Part shown: in pieces, positions 16,840-26,084 of the stretch
Layout of the letters: every line of letters begins with the position of its first letter
Numbering within the stretch: position 1 is the first letter of the stretch
Assembly (NCBI RefSeq): GCF_014851865.1
Contig: NZ_JACVAM010000001.1
Span: forward strand, 372,001-436,000
From: Pseudomonas sp. PDM16
GTDB lineage: Bacteria > Pseudomonadota > Gammaproteobacteria > Pseudomonadales > Pseudomonadaceae
Direction: 5' to 3'
DNA length: 64,000 bases
Made by a program: the position numbers and the translations under genes
Notes under the pieces: generated by a model
What the model was told of the DNA's origin: nothing
Databases searched by the model: none
The model's input: the letters and a program-made list of their open reading frames with translations, nothing else

Positions 16840-17658
16840 ATGTCACGCCGTATCTCCCCCGTCATACCCGGCTTCGGGCTGACGCTGGGCTACACCCTGG
16901 TGTACCTCAGCCTGTTGGTGCTGATTCCCCTGGGTGCCATGTTCGTGCATGCCGCCCAACTCACCTGGGATCAGTTCTGGGCCATCATTTCCGCACCGCG
17001 CGTGCTCGCTGCACTGAAGCTGAGCTTCTCCACCGCGCTGTTCGCCGCCATCCTCAATGGCATCATCGGCACCCTGCTGGCCTGGGTGCTGGTGCGTTAC
17101 ACCTTCCCCGGCCGCAAGATCATCGACGCGATGATCGACCTGCCGTTCGCCCTGCCTACCGCCGTCGCCGGTATCGCCCTGACCGCGCTCTACGCACCGG
17201 CCGGGCTGGTCGGCCAGTTCGCCACGGCGCTGGGTTTCAAGATCGCCTACACGCCGCTGGGCATCACCCTGGCGCTGACTTTCGTCACCCTGCCCTTCGT
17301 CGTGCGTACGTTGCAGCCGGTGCTGGCGGACATCCCGCGTGAGGTCGAAGAAGCCGCCGCGTGCCTGGGCGCCAAGCCGTTCCAGGTGTTCCGCCACATC
17401 CTCATGCCGGCCCTGCTGCCAGCCTGGCTGACCGGCTTCGCCCTGGCCTTCGCCCGTGGCGTCGGCGAGTATGGCTCGGTGATCTTCATCGCCGGCAACA
17501 TGCCGATGAAGACCGAGATCCTGCCGCTGCTGATCATGGTCAAGCTCGACCAGTACGATTACCACGGGGCCACCGCCATCGGTGTGCTGATGCTGGTCGT
17601 GTCCTTCATCCTGCTGCTGCTGATCAACCTGCTGCAGCGCCGCATCGAACGCCCGTAA
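16840..17658 (+). CDS. cysT: Sulfate/thiosulfate ABC transporter permease CysT
   Basis: 272 residues with six predicted membrane helices and the start [20 protein letters not shown]. The EAA loop [20 protein letters not shown] is the ATPase docking site. It pairs with CysW to form the inner-membrane channel for sulfate and thiosulfate. First gene of cysT-cysW-cysA, with 10 nt to cysW. Also called cysU. Confidence 0.95.
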   Translation: MSRRISPVIPGFGLTLGYTLVYLSLLVLIPLGAMFVHAAQLTWDQFWAIISAPRVLAALKLSFSTALFAAILNGIIGTLLAWVLVRYTFPGRKIIDAMIDLPFALPTAVAGIALTALYAPAGLVGQFATALGFKIAYTPLGITLALTFVTLPFVVRTLQPVLADIPREVEEAAACLGAKPFQVFRHILMPALLPAWLTGFALAFARGVGEYGSVIFIAGNMPMKTEILPLLIMVKLDQYDYHGATAIGVLMLVVSFILLLLINLLQRRIERP

Positions 17659-17668
17659 GGAGGCCGCC

Positions 17669-18541
17669 ATGTCATCTGCAACCATCGGCGCCGCCGCTAC
17701 CGCCAACGCCGCCCGCCGCGGCAATGCCGCCGGGCGTATCGCGCTGATCATCGGCGCCTGGCTGGCGTTCGCGCTGTTTCTTCTGCTGCCGCTCTACGTG
17801 GTGCTGAGCGAGGCGCTGAAGCTCGGCCTCGGCACCTTCTTCACCGCGCTGATCGAGCCGGACGCGGTCTCCGCCCTGAAGCTGACCCTGCTCGCCGTGG
17901 GCATCTCGGTGCCGCTCAACCTGGTGTTCGGCGTGGCCGCCGCCTGGTGCGTGAGCAAATACGAGTTCACCGGCAAGAGCATCCTGGTCACCCTGATCGA
18001 CCTGCCGTTCTCGGTCTCGCCGGTGATCGCCGGTCTGATCTACGTGCTGCTGTTCGGCGCCCAGGGCTTTTTCGGCGAATGGCTGCAAGAGCACGACATC
18101 CAGATCATCTTCGCCCTACCGGGCATCGTTCTGGCCACCGTGTTCGTCACAGTGCCCTTCGTCGCCCGCGAGCTGATCCCGCTGATGCAGGAACAGGGCA
18201 CTCAGGAAGAAGAGGCCGCGCGCCTGCTCGGCGCCAACGGCTGGCAGATGTTCTGGCACATCACCCTGCCGAACATCAAATGGGGCCTGATCTACGGCGT
18301 GGTGCTGTGTACCGCGCGCGCCATGGGCGAGTTCGGCGCGGTGTCGGTGGTGTCCGGGCACATCCGCGGCTTCACCAACACCCTGCCGCTGCACGTCGAG
18401 ATCCTCTACAACGAGTACAACCACGTCGCCGCGTTCAGCGTCGCCAGCCTGTTGCTGGCCCTGGCCCTGATCATCCTGCTGCTCAAGCAGTGGAGCGAAT
18501 CCCGCCTGTCCCGTCTGAAATCCGCAGACGACGAGGAATAA
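17669..18541 (+). CDS. cysW: Sulfate/thiosulfate ABC transporter permease CysW
   Basis: 290 residues; an Ala-rich cytosolic N-terminus leads into six membrane helices. The EAA loop reads [20 protein letters not shown], and [15 protein letters not shown] is conserved in CysW. AAGGAGG stands 6 nt before the ATG. Partner of CysT; 3 nt separate it from cysA. Confidence 0.95.
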   Translation: MSSATIGAAATANAARRGNAAGRIALIIGAWLAFALFLLLPLYVVLSEALKLGLGTFFTALIEPDAVSALKLTLLAVGISVPLNLVFGVAAAWCVSKYEFTGKSILVTLIDLPFSVSPVIAGLIYVLLFGAQGFFGEWLQEHDIQIIFALPGIVLATVFVTVPFVARELIPLMQEQGTQEEEAARLLGANGWQMFWHITLPNIKWGLIYGVVLCTARAMGEFGAVSVVSGHIRGFTNTLPLHVEILYNEYNHVAAFSVASLLLALALIILLLKQWSESRLSRLKSADDEE

Positions 18542-18544
18542 GTC

Positions 18545-19534
18545 ATGAGCATTGAAATCCGCAACGTCACCAAGAATTTCGGCGCCTTCCGCGCACTCAA
18601 CGACATCAACCTGGACATCCAGAGCGGTGAACTGGTCGCGCTGCTCGGCCCGTCCGGCTGCGGCAAGACCAGCCTGCTGCGCATCATCGCCGGCCTGGAA
18701 ACCCCGGACACCGGCAACATCGTGTTCCACGGCGAAGACGTGTCGCAGCACGACGTGCGTGATCGCAACGTCGGCTTCGTGTTCCAGCACTACGCGCTGT
18801 TCCGCCACATGAGCGTGTTCGACAACGTCGCTTTCGGCCTGCGCATGAAACCCAAGGGCGAGCGCCCGAGCGACGCGGAAATCGCCAAGCAGGTGCATGA
18901 GCTGCTTGGCATGGTCCAGCTCGACTGGCTCGCCGATCGCTACCCGGAGCAGCTGTCCGGCGGCCAGCGCCAGCGTATCGCCCTGGCTCGCGCCCTGGCG
19001 GTGAAGCCCAAGGTGCTGCTGCTCGATGAGCCCTTCGGCGCCCTCGACGCCAAGGTGCGCAAGGAGCTGCGCCGCTGGCTCGCCCGCCTGCACGAGGAAG
19101 TGCATCTGACCAGCGTGTTCGTTACCCACGACCAGGAAGAAGCCATGGAAGTGGCCGACCGCATCGTGGTGATGAACAAGGGCGTGATCGAGCAGATCGG
19201 TTCGCCGGGCGAGGTCTACGAGAACCCGGCCAGCGACTTCGTCTACCACTTCCTCGGCGACTCCAACCGCCTGCACATCGGCGAGGATCAGCACGTGCTG
19301 TTCCGCCCGCACGAAGTCTCGCTGTCGCGCCAGGCGGTGGAAGAGCATCGCAGCGCCGAAGTGCGTGATATTCGCCCGCTGGGCGCGATCACCCGGGTGA
19401 CCCTCAAGGTCGACGGCCAGGACGAGCTGATCGAAGCCGAAGTGGTCAAGGACCACGACAGCCTGGCTGGTCTTGCCCGTGGCGAAACACTCTACTTCAA
19501 GCCGAAGGTCTGGCAGCAACATCCCGCGATCTGA
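18545..19534 (+). CDS. cysA: Sulfate/thiosulfate ABC transporter ATPase CysA
   Basis: 329 residues. The ATPase domain has Walker [10 protein letters not shown], signature [15 protein letters not shown] and Walker [15 protein letters not shown]. The H-loop [14 protein letters not shown] follows. A C-terminal regulatory (TOBE-like) region, residues about 240-329, is typical of CysA/MalK-class ATPases. Last gene of the sulfate permease operon. After the stop, CCGCCGCA (19546-19553) can pair with TGCGGCGG (19572-19579), a weak possible terminator. Confidence 0.95.
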   Translation: MSIEIRNVTKNFGAFRALNDINLDIQSGELVALLGPSGCGKTSLLRIIAGLETPDTGNIVFHGEDVSQHDVRDRNVGFVFQHYALFRHMSVFDNVAFGLRMKPKGERPSDAEIAKQVHELLGMVQLDWLADRYPEQLSGGQRQRIALARALAVKPKVLLLDEPFGALDAKVRKELRRWLARLHEEVHLTSVFVTHDQEEAMEVADRIVVMNKGVIEQIGSPGEVYENPASDFVYHFLGDSNRLHIGEDQHVLFRPHEVSLSRQAVEEHRSAEVRDIRPLGAITRVTLKVDGQDELIEAEVVKDHDSLAGLARGETLYFKPKVWQQHPAI

Positions 19535-19788
19535 CCCTTCTCTCGCCGCCGCACGGCTCTCCCACCCAGCCTGCGGCGGTGTTCTTCCCCCTTCCGCTCT
19601 CGACCCGCTCGTACGTGCGATAGCACAGACCCGGGAACGCCGACTCCACGACGCCAAAATTGCGATGTAAATCACTCTTTTGGCTCATCCCTTGCTATTG
19701 CAAGCGCAGTAGGCTGTTGCGACTGCGCGGACGGCCACTGCCCAACCGAACGACACGCGCCGACAAGAATAATAAGGAGCGACCGGGG

Positions 19789-20553
19789 ATGAATCGTAAT
19801 CCTATGATTCGATTGATTTTTTCCACCATGCTAGGGATTTTGGCAACTTTCTCGGCCATCGCCCAGGCGGCGGCCATGACCGCTGCCGAACAGGTACAGG
19901 TGTACGCTAGCCGAGCCACCAGCAGCCTACTGCTGGTTCGTGGCGAGGGCTTTCAGGAGGAGTATCTGACTCGCCTGGAGAAGGACATCGCCGATCTCGA
20001 GACCGCCTCCCAGGCGGCCATGAGCGCCAGTTCGGAAATACCCGGATTGACCACCAAGCTTGTTACCCAGTTACGCCTGGGTGTTTCCTTTGGCCCCAAA
20101 GAAGACGACATGCCTTGGGACTATCCCCAGGACCTGGCCCAGTCACTGCGCGCGCTGCTCACCGTGGCCCGTGCCGTACCCAAGGCCGACCCGGCCGGCG
20201 AGCTACCGGCTCAGGTCGAGTATCTGGGTGTCCAGTACCTCAGCCGCGCCTACATCGGCAGCTTTGAAATCGCCCGCGAGCAGACCGATAACTACGTCGG
20301 CCAGGACGAGCGAGTACTGGTACCGAAGATTGACCAGGAGCTGGGCGCCCTCGACGGCAAGACCAACCCCGCCGTAGCCAAGCTCAAGACCCGCTGGAAA
20401 TTCCTGCGCGCCGCTCTGCTGGACATGAACAGCGGCAGCAACACCCTGGCCAGTACTTCCGGCCGCGCCTTCGCCCCCACCACCGTGGATCGCCACACCC
20501 GCTCGATGACCGGCCAGTGGATGTCCCTGGGCCAGGTCGCCGGATCGCCATGA
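19789..20553 (+). CDS. Exported protein of unknown function, paralogue of 32019-32780
   Basis: 254 residues. I start it at the ATG at 19789, with AAGGAG 9 nt upstream. A signal peptide (MNRNPMIRLIFSTMLGILAT..., cleavage after AQA) precedes a helical mature domain. The most striking segment is FGPKEDDMPWDYPQDLAQSL. The same pattern, YGPSEDDLPWHYPEQLSRAL, occurs in the protein at 32019-32780. Both also share an AYIGSFE/AYLGYFE segment and a C-terminal DRHTRSM/GRHTRGM. No enzyme motif is visible. It stands alone after cysA, before a terminator. I do not recognise the family. Confidence 0.75.
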   Translation: MNRNPMIRLIFSTMLGILATFSAIAQAAAMTAAEQVQVYASRATSSLLLVRGEGFQEEYLTRLEKDIADLETASQAAMSASSEIPGLTTKLVTQLRLGVSFGPKEDDMPWDYPQDLAQSLRALLTVARAVPKADPAGELPAQVEYLGVQYLSRAYIGSFEIAREQTDNYVGQDERVLVPKIDQELGALDGKTNPAVAKLKTRWKFLRAALLDMNSGSNTLASTSGRAFAPTTVDRHTRSMTGQWMSLGQVAGSP

Positions 20554-20575
20554 ATCGCTAGAGCATGTATCGAAG

Positions 20576-20600
20576 AGCCGGGCCCCAAGCCCGGCTTTTT
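20576..20600 (+). terminator. Rho-independent terminator
   Basis: Stem AGCCGGGC (20576-20583) / GCCCGGCT (20589-20596), 5-nt loop, T-run. It ends the exported-protein gene and its tail touches the stop of the convergent LysR gene. Confidence 0.85.
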
Positions 20601-21507
20601 ATGGCCGGCTCTCGCCCTGATAGGCCCGTGCGACCTGCAGCAGCCAGTCACGAAACGCACGCAGGGCCGCAGACTCGGCCTTGCGCTCGGGAATCATCAG
20701 GTAATAGGCCTTGTCGCTGCTGTGCAGCGCCGCCGGGTGAGCCGGCACCAGCCTCCCCTCCGCCAGCTCGCGCTGGATGAGGAACGGCGGGATCAGCGCT
20801 ACGCCCATGCCATGGCTGGCGGCCTGGGCCAGCATGGAGAACAGTTCGTAGCGCGGCCCGCCGAGGTCGTGCGGCACGCTCAGGCCCTGGGCGGCAAACC
20901 ACTGACGCCAGGCGTAGGGTCGGGTGGTCTGCTGCAGCAGCGGCATCGCTGACAGCTCGGCCGCCTCAAACTGTCCACGGCCGGCCAGCAGTTCAGGGCT
21001 GCAGACCGGTTGCGGCTCCTCGGGCATCAGGAAGTGCGCCTCGGTACCCGACCATTCGGCATCGCCGAAATAAATCGCCGCATCGAACGCGGTATCGGCG
21101 AACAGGAACGGCCGGGTGCGGTTGGTCAAGTGCACCGTCACCTCAGGGTGCAGGCGCTGGAAGTCCTTGAGCCGCGGCACCAGCCACTGGGTGGCGAAGG
21201 TCGGCACCACCGCCAGTTCGATGGCTACTGCGCCCTGCTGGCCCATGGCGGCGAGCGTATCGCGCTCCACCGCGTCGAGCTGCGCCGCCACCTTGCGGCT
21301 GTAGGCCAGTCCCGCCTCGGTCAGCTTGACCCCGCGCCGCGAGCGACGGAACAGCTCGATACCGAGGAACTGCTCCAGCCCGGCGATCTGCCGACAGATC
21401 GCGCTCTGTGTCAGCACCAGCTCGTCGGCGGCCTTGGTGAAGCTCTGGTGGCGAGCCGCAGACTCGAAGGCCACCAGGGCGGCAGTACTGGGTATTCGGC
21501 GGCGCAT
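20599..21507 (-). CDS. gcdR: LysR-type regulator of glutaryl-CoA dehydrogenase
   Basis: 302 residues. A LysR helix-turn-helix at the N-terminus (SFTKAADELVLTQSAICRQI, residues about 23-42) is followed by the substrate-binding domain. It is divergent from gcdH with 178 nt between starts, the arrangement found for GcdR in pseudomonads, where it activates gcdH with glutarate-related signals. The N-terminal RRRIPSTAALVAFESAARHQ also fits GcvA/GcdR-class LysR proteins. Confidence 0.85.
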   Translation of the reverse strand: MRRRIPSTAALVAFESAARHQSFTKAADELVLTQSAICRQIAGLEQFLGIELFRRSRRGVKLTEAGLAYSRKVAAQLDAVERDTLAAMGQQGAVAIELAVVPTFATQWLVPRLKDFQRLHPEVTVHLTNRTRPFLFADTAFDAAIYFGDAEWSGTEAHFLMPEEPQPVCSPELLAGRGQFEAAELSAMPLLQQTTRPYAWRQWFAAQGLSVPHDLGGPRYELFSMLAQAASHGMGVALIPPFLIQRELAEGRLVPAHPAALHSSDKAYYLMIPERKAESAALRAFRDWLLQVARAYQGESRP

Positions 21508-21685
21508 CTATGCCATGACCTCACTTGCAAACGAATAAATTGCCTGATCAGGCTATCTCGGAGTGAGTTATTCGCACAACAGCGTGCGAAATCCTCGTTT
21601 GCCCGCAGCCATCGTCGGGCCTAGTCTCTCTCCATCGCCCGGCCAAGCGCCGGTTCATGACTGCCACTGCTTCGAGGATTCGCCC

Positions 21686-22867
21686 ATGGCCGCCAAGGCA
21701 AGCTTCAACTGGATCGACCCGCTCCTGCTGGACCAGCAGCTGACCGAGGAAGAGCGCATGGTGCGCGACAGCGCCCAGCAGTTCGCCGCCGACAAGTTGG
21801 CTCCGCGCGTGCTGGAAGCCTTCCGCCACGAGAAAACCGACGCGGCGATCTTCCGCGAGATGGGCGACACCGGTCTGCTCGGCGCCACCATCCCCGAGGC
21901 GTACGGCGGTAGTGGTCTGAACTACGTGTGCTACGGCCTGATCGCCCGCGAGGTGGAGCGTGTGGACTCCGGCTACCGCTCGATGATGAGCGTGCAGTCA
22001 TCGCTAGTGATGGTGCCGATCTTCGAATTCGGCAACGAAGCGACCAAGCAGAAGTACCTGCCCAAGCTGGCCAGTGGTGAGTACATCGGCTGCTTCGGCC
22101 TGACCGAGCCGAACCATGGCTCGGACCCGGGCTCGATGATCACCCGCGCCAAGAAGGTCGATGGCGGCTACCGCATCACCGGTAGCAAGATGTGGATCAC
22201 CAACAGTCCGATCGCCGACGTGTTCGTGGTCTGGGCCAAGGACGACGCCGGCGAGATCCGCGGCTTCGTTCTGGAGAAAGGCTGGGAAGGCCTGAGCGCC
22301 CCGGCCATCCACGGCAAGGTCGGCCTGCGCGCTTCGATCACCGGTGAGATCGTCATGGACAACGTGTTCTGCCCGGAAGAAAACGCCTTCCCCGACGTGC
22401 GCGGCCTCAAGGGCCCGTTCACCTGCCTCAACTCCGCCCGCTACGGCATCAGCTGGGGGGCTCTGGGCGCCGCCGAGTTCTGCTGGCACACCGCGCGCCA
22501 GTACACCCTGGACCGCACCCAGTTCGGCCGCCCGCTGGCCCAGACCCAGCTGATCCAGAAGAAGCTGGCCGACATGCAGACCGAGATCACCCTGGCACTG
22601 CAAGGCTGCCTGCGCCTTGGCCGGATGAAGGACGAAGGCACCGCCGCGGTGGAAATCACCTCGATCATGAAGCGCAATAGCTGTGGCAAGGCGCTGGACA
22701 TCGCGCGCATGGCCCGCGACATGATGGGCGGCAACGGCATCAGCGACGAGTTCGGGGTGGCCCGCCACCTGGTCAACCTCGAGGTGGTCAATACCTACGA
22801 GGGTACCCACGACGTGCACGCGCTGATCCTCGGCCGTGCGCAGACCGGTCTGCAGGCGTTCTTCTGA
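21686..22867 (+). CDS. gcdH: Glutaryl-CoA dehydrogenase
   Basis: 393 residues of the acyl-CoA dehydrogenase family. The family signatures [14 protein letters not shown] and [19 protein letters not shown] are present. The catalytic Glu lies in [16 protein letters not shown], as in glutaryl-CoA dehydrogenases. It oxidises and decarboxylates glutaryl-CoA to crotonyl-CoA in lysine and glutarate breakdown. I start it at 21686 ([15 protein letters not shown]), the normal GcdH N-terminus; an upstream in-frame ATG adds 41 residues with no homologous look. Confidence 0.95.
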   Translation: MAAKASFNWIDPLLLDQQLTEEERMVRDSAQQFAADKLAPRVLEAFRHEKTDAAIFREMGDTGLLGATIPEAYGGSGLNYVCYGLIAREVERVDSGYRSMMSVQSSLVMVPIFEFGNEATKQKYLPKLASGEYIGCFGLTEPNHGSDPGSMITRAKKVDGGYRITGSKMWITNSPIADVFVVWAKDDAGEIRGFVLEKGWEGLSAPAIHGKVGLRASITGEIVMDNVFCPEENAFPDVRGLKGPFTCLNSARYGISWGALGAAEFCWHTARQYTLDRTQFGRPLAQTQLIQKKLADMQTEITLALQGCLRLGRMKDEGTAAVEITSIMKRNSCGKALDIARMARDMMGGNGISDEFGVARHLVNLEVVNTYEGTHDVHALILGRAQTGLQAFF

Positions 22868-22876
22868 TCTGCTCCC

Positions 22877-22988
22877 CCTCTCCCTCCGGGAGAGGGGCCG
22901 GGGGTGAGGGATTTCCGGGCCGCTCCGAGTTGCCTATAGCCCCCTCAGCCTCCGCGGCCCGCCCCAACCCTCTCCCAAAGGGAGAGGG
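22877..22988. repeat. Pair of REP-like GC hairpins between gcdH and CoA-transferase
   Basis: Hairpin 1 is CCCCTCTCCC (22877-22886) / GGGAGAGGGG (22890-22899), perfect 10 bp with a 3-nt loop. Hairpin 2 is CCCTCTCCC (22968-22976) / GGGAGAGGG (22980-22988). They flank about 70 nt that is itself GC-rich, and the sequence is that of the intergenic repeats widespread in gammaproteobacteria. They may limit read-through or stabilise the gcdH message. Confidence 0.75.
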
Positions 22989-23023
22989 AGTTCTTACCCA
23001 TTCGCCAGCCTGTGAGGTTTCCC

Positions 23024-24247
23024 ATGCCCGGCGCCCTGTCCCATATCCGTGTCCTCGACCTGTCCCGCGTGCTGGCCGGCCCTTGGGCCGGGCAGATACT
23101 CGCCGACCTCGGCGCCGAGGTGATCAAGGTCGAGCGACCGGACACGGGGGACGACACCCGCCACTGGGGCCCGCCCTACATCAAGGATGCCGACGGCAAC
23201 GACAGCCGCGAGGCGGCCTACTTCCAGTGCGCCAACCGCAACAAGCAGTCACTGACCCTGGACTTCACCCAGCCCGAGGGCCAGCGCCTGGTGCGCGAAC
23301 TGGCGGCGCAATGCGACGTGGTGCTGGAGAACTTCAAGGTCGGCGGCCTGGCCGCCTACGGCCTCGACTACGAGTCGCTGAAGGCAGTGAATCCGCGATT
23401 GATCTACTGCTCGATCACCGGCTTCGGGCAGGACGGCCCGTATGCCAAGCGTGCCGGCTACGACTTCATGATCCAGGGTCTGGGCGGGCTGATGAGCCTG
23501 ACCGGCAAACCCGATGGCGAAGACGGCGCCGGCCCGATGAAGGTCGGCGTCGCGCTGACCGACATTCTCACCGGTCTCTACGCTACCGTTGCCGTACTGG
23601 CCGCGCTGAACGCCCGTGAGCAGAGCGGCCAGGGCCAGTACATCGACGTGGCCCTGCTCGACGTGCAGGTGGCCTGCCTGGCCAACCAGGCGATGAACTA
23701 CCTGGCCACCGGCAGCGCGCCCAAGCGCCTGGGCAACGCCCACCCGAACATCGTGCCGTATCAGGACTTCCCCACCGCCGACGGCGACTTCATCCTCGCC
23801 GTGGGCAACGACGGGCAGTTTCGCAAGTTCTGCGAGGTCGCCGGGCTTCCGGCTTTGCCCGACGACCCGCGCTTTTCCACCAACAAGGCACGCGTCGCCA
23901 ATCGTGCCGAACTGATCCCGCTGCTGCGCCAGGCCACGGTATTCAAGAGCACCGCGGAATGGATCGCCCTGCTGGAGGCCGCCGGCGTGCCGTGCGGGCC
24001 GATCAACGACCTGGCCCAGGTATTTGCCGATCCGCAGGTACTGGCCCGTGGCTTGCGGGTGGACATGGCCAACGGCATGGGCAGCACTACGCCGCAGGTA
24101 GCCAGCCCGCTGCGCCTGTCCGCCACCCCGGTGGACTACCGCCTGGCGCCACCGCTGCTGGGCGAGCACACCGAAGAATTACTGCAGAGCCTGCTCGGCC
24201 TGGACGCCGAGCAGATCGCCAACCTGCGCCGAACCGCCGTGATTTAA
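23024..24247 (+). CDS. CaiB/BaiF-family CoA-transferase, probably glutarate CoA-transferase
   Basis: 407 residues of the class III CoA-transferases. The start ALSHIRVLDLSRVLAGPWAG and AEVIKVERPDTGDDTRHWGP are family hallmarks. The catalytic Asp is in QYIDVALLDVQV. Located directly after gcdH, as in other pseudomonads, it most likely activates glutarate to glutaryl-CoA with succinyl-CoA. The ATG at 23024 has GAGG 8 nt upstream. Confidence 0.9.
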   Translation: MPGALSHIRVLDLSRVLAGPWAGQILADLGAEVIKVERPDTGDDTRHWGPPYIKDADGNDSREAAYFQCANRNKQSLTLDFTQPEGQRLVRELAAQCDVVLENFKVGGLAAYGLDYESLKAVNPRLIYCSITGFGQDGPYAKRAGYDFMIQGLGGLMSLTGKPDGEDGAGPMKVGVALTDILTGLYATVAVLAALNAREQSGQGQYIDVALLDVQVACLANQAMNYLATGSAPKRLGNAHPNIVPYQDFPTADGDFILAVGNDGQFRKFCEVAGLPALPDDPRFSTNKARVANRAELIPLLRQATVFKSTAEWIALLEAAGVPCGPINDLAQVFADPQVLARGLRVDMANGMGSTTPQVASPLRLSATPVDYRLAPPLLGEHTEELLQSLLGLDAEQIANLRRTAVI

Positions 24248-24522
24248 CCCACCGCCCTCCAAGGTCCGCCTGGAGCGCCAGGCGTATACTTGAGCTTCAA
24301 CCAGACTCAAGAAGTCGACAATTTATCGACCATATCGCCGTTGATCGCCGAAATTTTCGCTCTTGAACGTAATTGGTAACAGACATCAGCGAGCGGACAT
24401 CAATCTGATTCAACTCGCTGATAGTACCTTCGAGCGATACTAAGCCGCGCTTATACGGACCTAAGCTGGGGTCACCCGTAACCCCCCATCGCGTGCCAGG
24501 ATGGCGCCGCGGAGCCTTGCCC

Positions 24523-25854
24523 ATGACCAATAACAACAACGGCTATCCCTCCAGTCTTTCCGCCTGGGTCACCGTGACCATCCTGATGGTCGCCTACGTC
24601 CTGTCGTTCATCGATCGACAGATCCTCAACCTGCTGGTGGGCCCGATCCGCCGAGATCTGGACATCACCGACACGCAGATGAGTCTGCTGATGGGGCTGT
24701 CGTTCGCCCTGTTCTACACCGTGTGCGGCATCCCCCTCGGACGCCTGGCCGACACCAAGAGCCGGCGCGGCCTGATCGCCGTCGGCGTGCTGTTCTGGAG
24801 CGCAGCCACCGCCGCCTGCGGCATGGCGAAGCAATACTGGCAGTTCCTCCTGTGCCGGGTCGGCGTCGGCGTCGGCGAGGCGGCCCTGTCGCCCGCCGCC
24901 TATTCGCTGATCGCCGACAGCTTCCCGCCGGAGCGTCGCGCCACCGCCATCAGCGTGTACTCCATGGGGGTCTACCTGGGTTCGGGCATCGCCTTCCTGC
25001 TCGGCGGCCTGGTGATCAAGTTCGCTTCGGCCCAAGGCGATGTCGTACTACCGCTGCTCGGCGAGGTGCGCCCGTGGCAGCTGATCTTCCTCATTCTCGG
25101 CGCCGCCGGCGTGCTCTTCACCCTGCTGATGCTGGCCGTGCGCGAGCCGGCGCGACGTGGAGTCGGTGCCGGCGTGGCAGTGCCGCTGGCCGAGGTCGGC
25201 CGCTACATCCGCAGCAACCGCCGCACCGTGCTGTGCCATAACTTCGGCTTCGCCGGCCTGGCGTTCGCCGGCTACGGCAGCGCGGCCTGGATACCCACGT
25301 TCTACATCCGCACCTATGGCTGGGACGCCGGCCAGGTGGGCATCGTCTATGGCTCCATCGTCGCCGTGTTCGGCTGCCTCGGCATCGTCTTCGGCGGGCG
25401 CCTGGCGGACTGGCTGGCCAAGCACGGGCGCAGCGACGCCAACATGCGAGTCGGCCTCTACGCAGCGGTCGGCGCACTGCCTTTCGTCATCGCTTTCCCG
25501 CTGATGGGCAATGCCTTCTGGGCCAGCGTGCTGATGGCGCCCACGGTGTTCTGCCTGAGCATGCCATTCGGCGTGGCGCCCGCGGCAATCCAGGAAATCA
25601 TGCCCAACTCGATGCGTGGCCAGGCCTCGGCGCTGTATCTGTTCGTCATTACCCTGATCGGCCTGGGCCTGGGCCCAACTGCCGTGGCGCTGGTGACCGA
25701 CTTCGTGTTCATGGACGACAACGCCCTGCGCTACTCGCTGCTAATCGTTACCACGCTCGCCGTAGTGTCGTCCGTCATCCTGCTCTGGAGAGGACTGCAT
25801 CCCTACCGCGAGAGCCTGCAGCGACTCCAGCAGTGGTCGCTCGGCGCCGCCTGA
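24523..25854 (+). CDS. MFS transporter, spinster-like
   Basis: 443 residues with 12 predicted membrane helices. The early segment MVAYVLSFIDRQILNLLVGP and the loop GRLADTKSRRGLI (MFS motif A) mark the family. I start it at 24523 with GGAG 8 nt upstream. It stands 275 nt after the CoA-transferase gene, with its own promoter region, and is followed by a terminator. Its neighbours downstream are the DUF1302/DUF1329 pair, so it may move the same compound across the inner membrane. Substrate unknown. Confidence 0.88.
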   Translation: MTNNNNGYPSSLSAWVTVTILMVAYVLSFIDRQILNLLVGPIRRDLDITDTQMSLLMGLSFALFYTVCGIPLGRLADTKSRRGLIAVGVLFWSAATAACGMAKQYWQFLLCRVGVGVGEAALSPAAYSLIADSFPPERRATAISVYSMGVYLGSGIAFLLGGLVIKFASAQGDVVLPLLGEVRPWQLIFLILGAAGVLFTLLMLAVREPARRGVGAGVAVPLAEVGRYIRSNRRTVLCHNFGFAGLAFAGYGSAAWIPTFYIRTYGWDAGQVGIVYGSIVAVFGCLGIVFGGRLADWLAKHGRSDANMRVGLYAAVGALPFVIAFPLMGNAFWASVLMAPTVFCLSMPFGVAPAAIQEIMPNSMRGQASALYLFVITLIGLGLGPTAVALVTDFVFMDDNALRYSLLIVTTLAVVSSVILLWRGLHPYRESLQRLQQWSLGAA

Positions 25855-25877
25855 GCACTGCTCTTGCGTGCCCTGAC

Positions 25878-25903
25878 AAGCCCCGCCTCGGCGGGGCTTT
25901 TTC
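25878..25903 (+). terminator. Rho-independent terminator after the MFS gene
   Basis: AAGCCCCGCC (25878-25887) pairs with GGCGGGGCTT (25890-25899), followed by T residues. It separates the MFS gene from the DUF1302/DUF1329 operon. Confidence 0.85.
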
Positions 25904-26084
25904 GTTATCCATCGCCTTTGGCTGATGACGTCCCATTCAGCATATTGCTGGCCCCTCCAGGGCCCGCCACACAGAGCCTTTAATACTTTCGAGCGACAAA
26001 CCAAATACATCCTTGGTGCGCTTATGCGTCTGTCATCCGCTGGGTAGGGTGCTGCCAGTTGCACCCCCATTCACGGAGAGCCTC

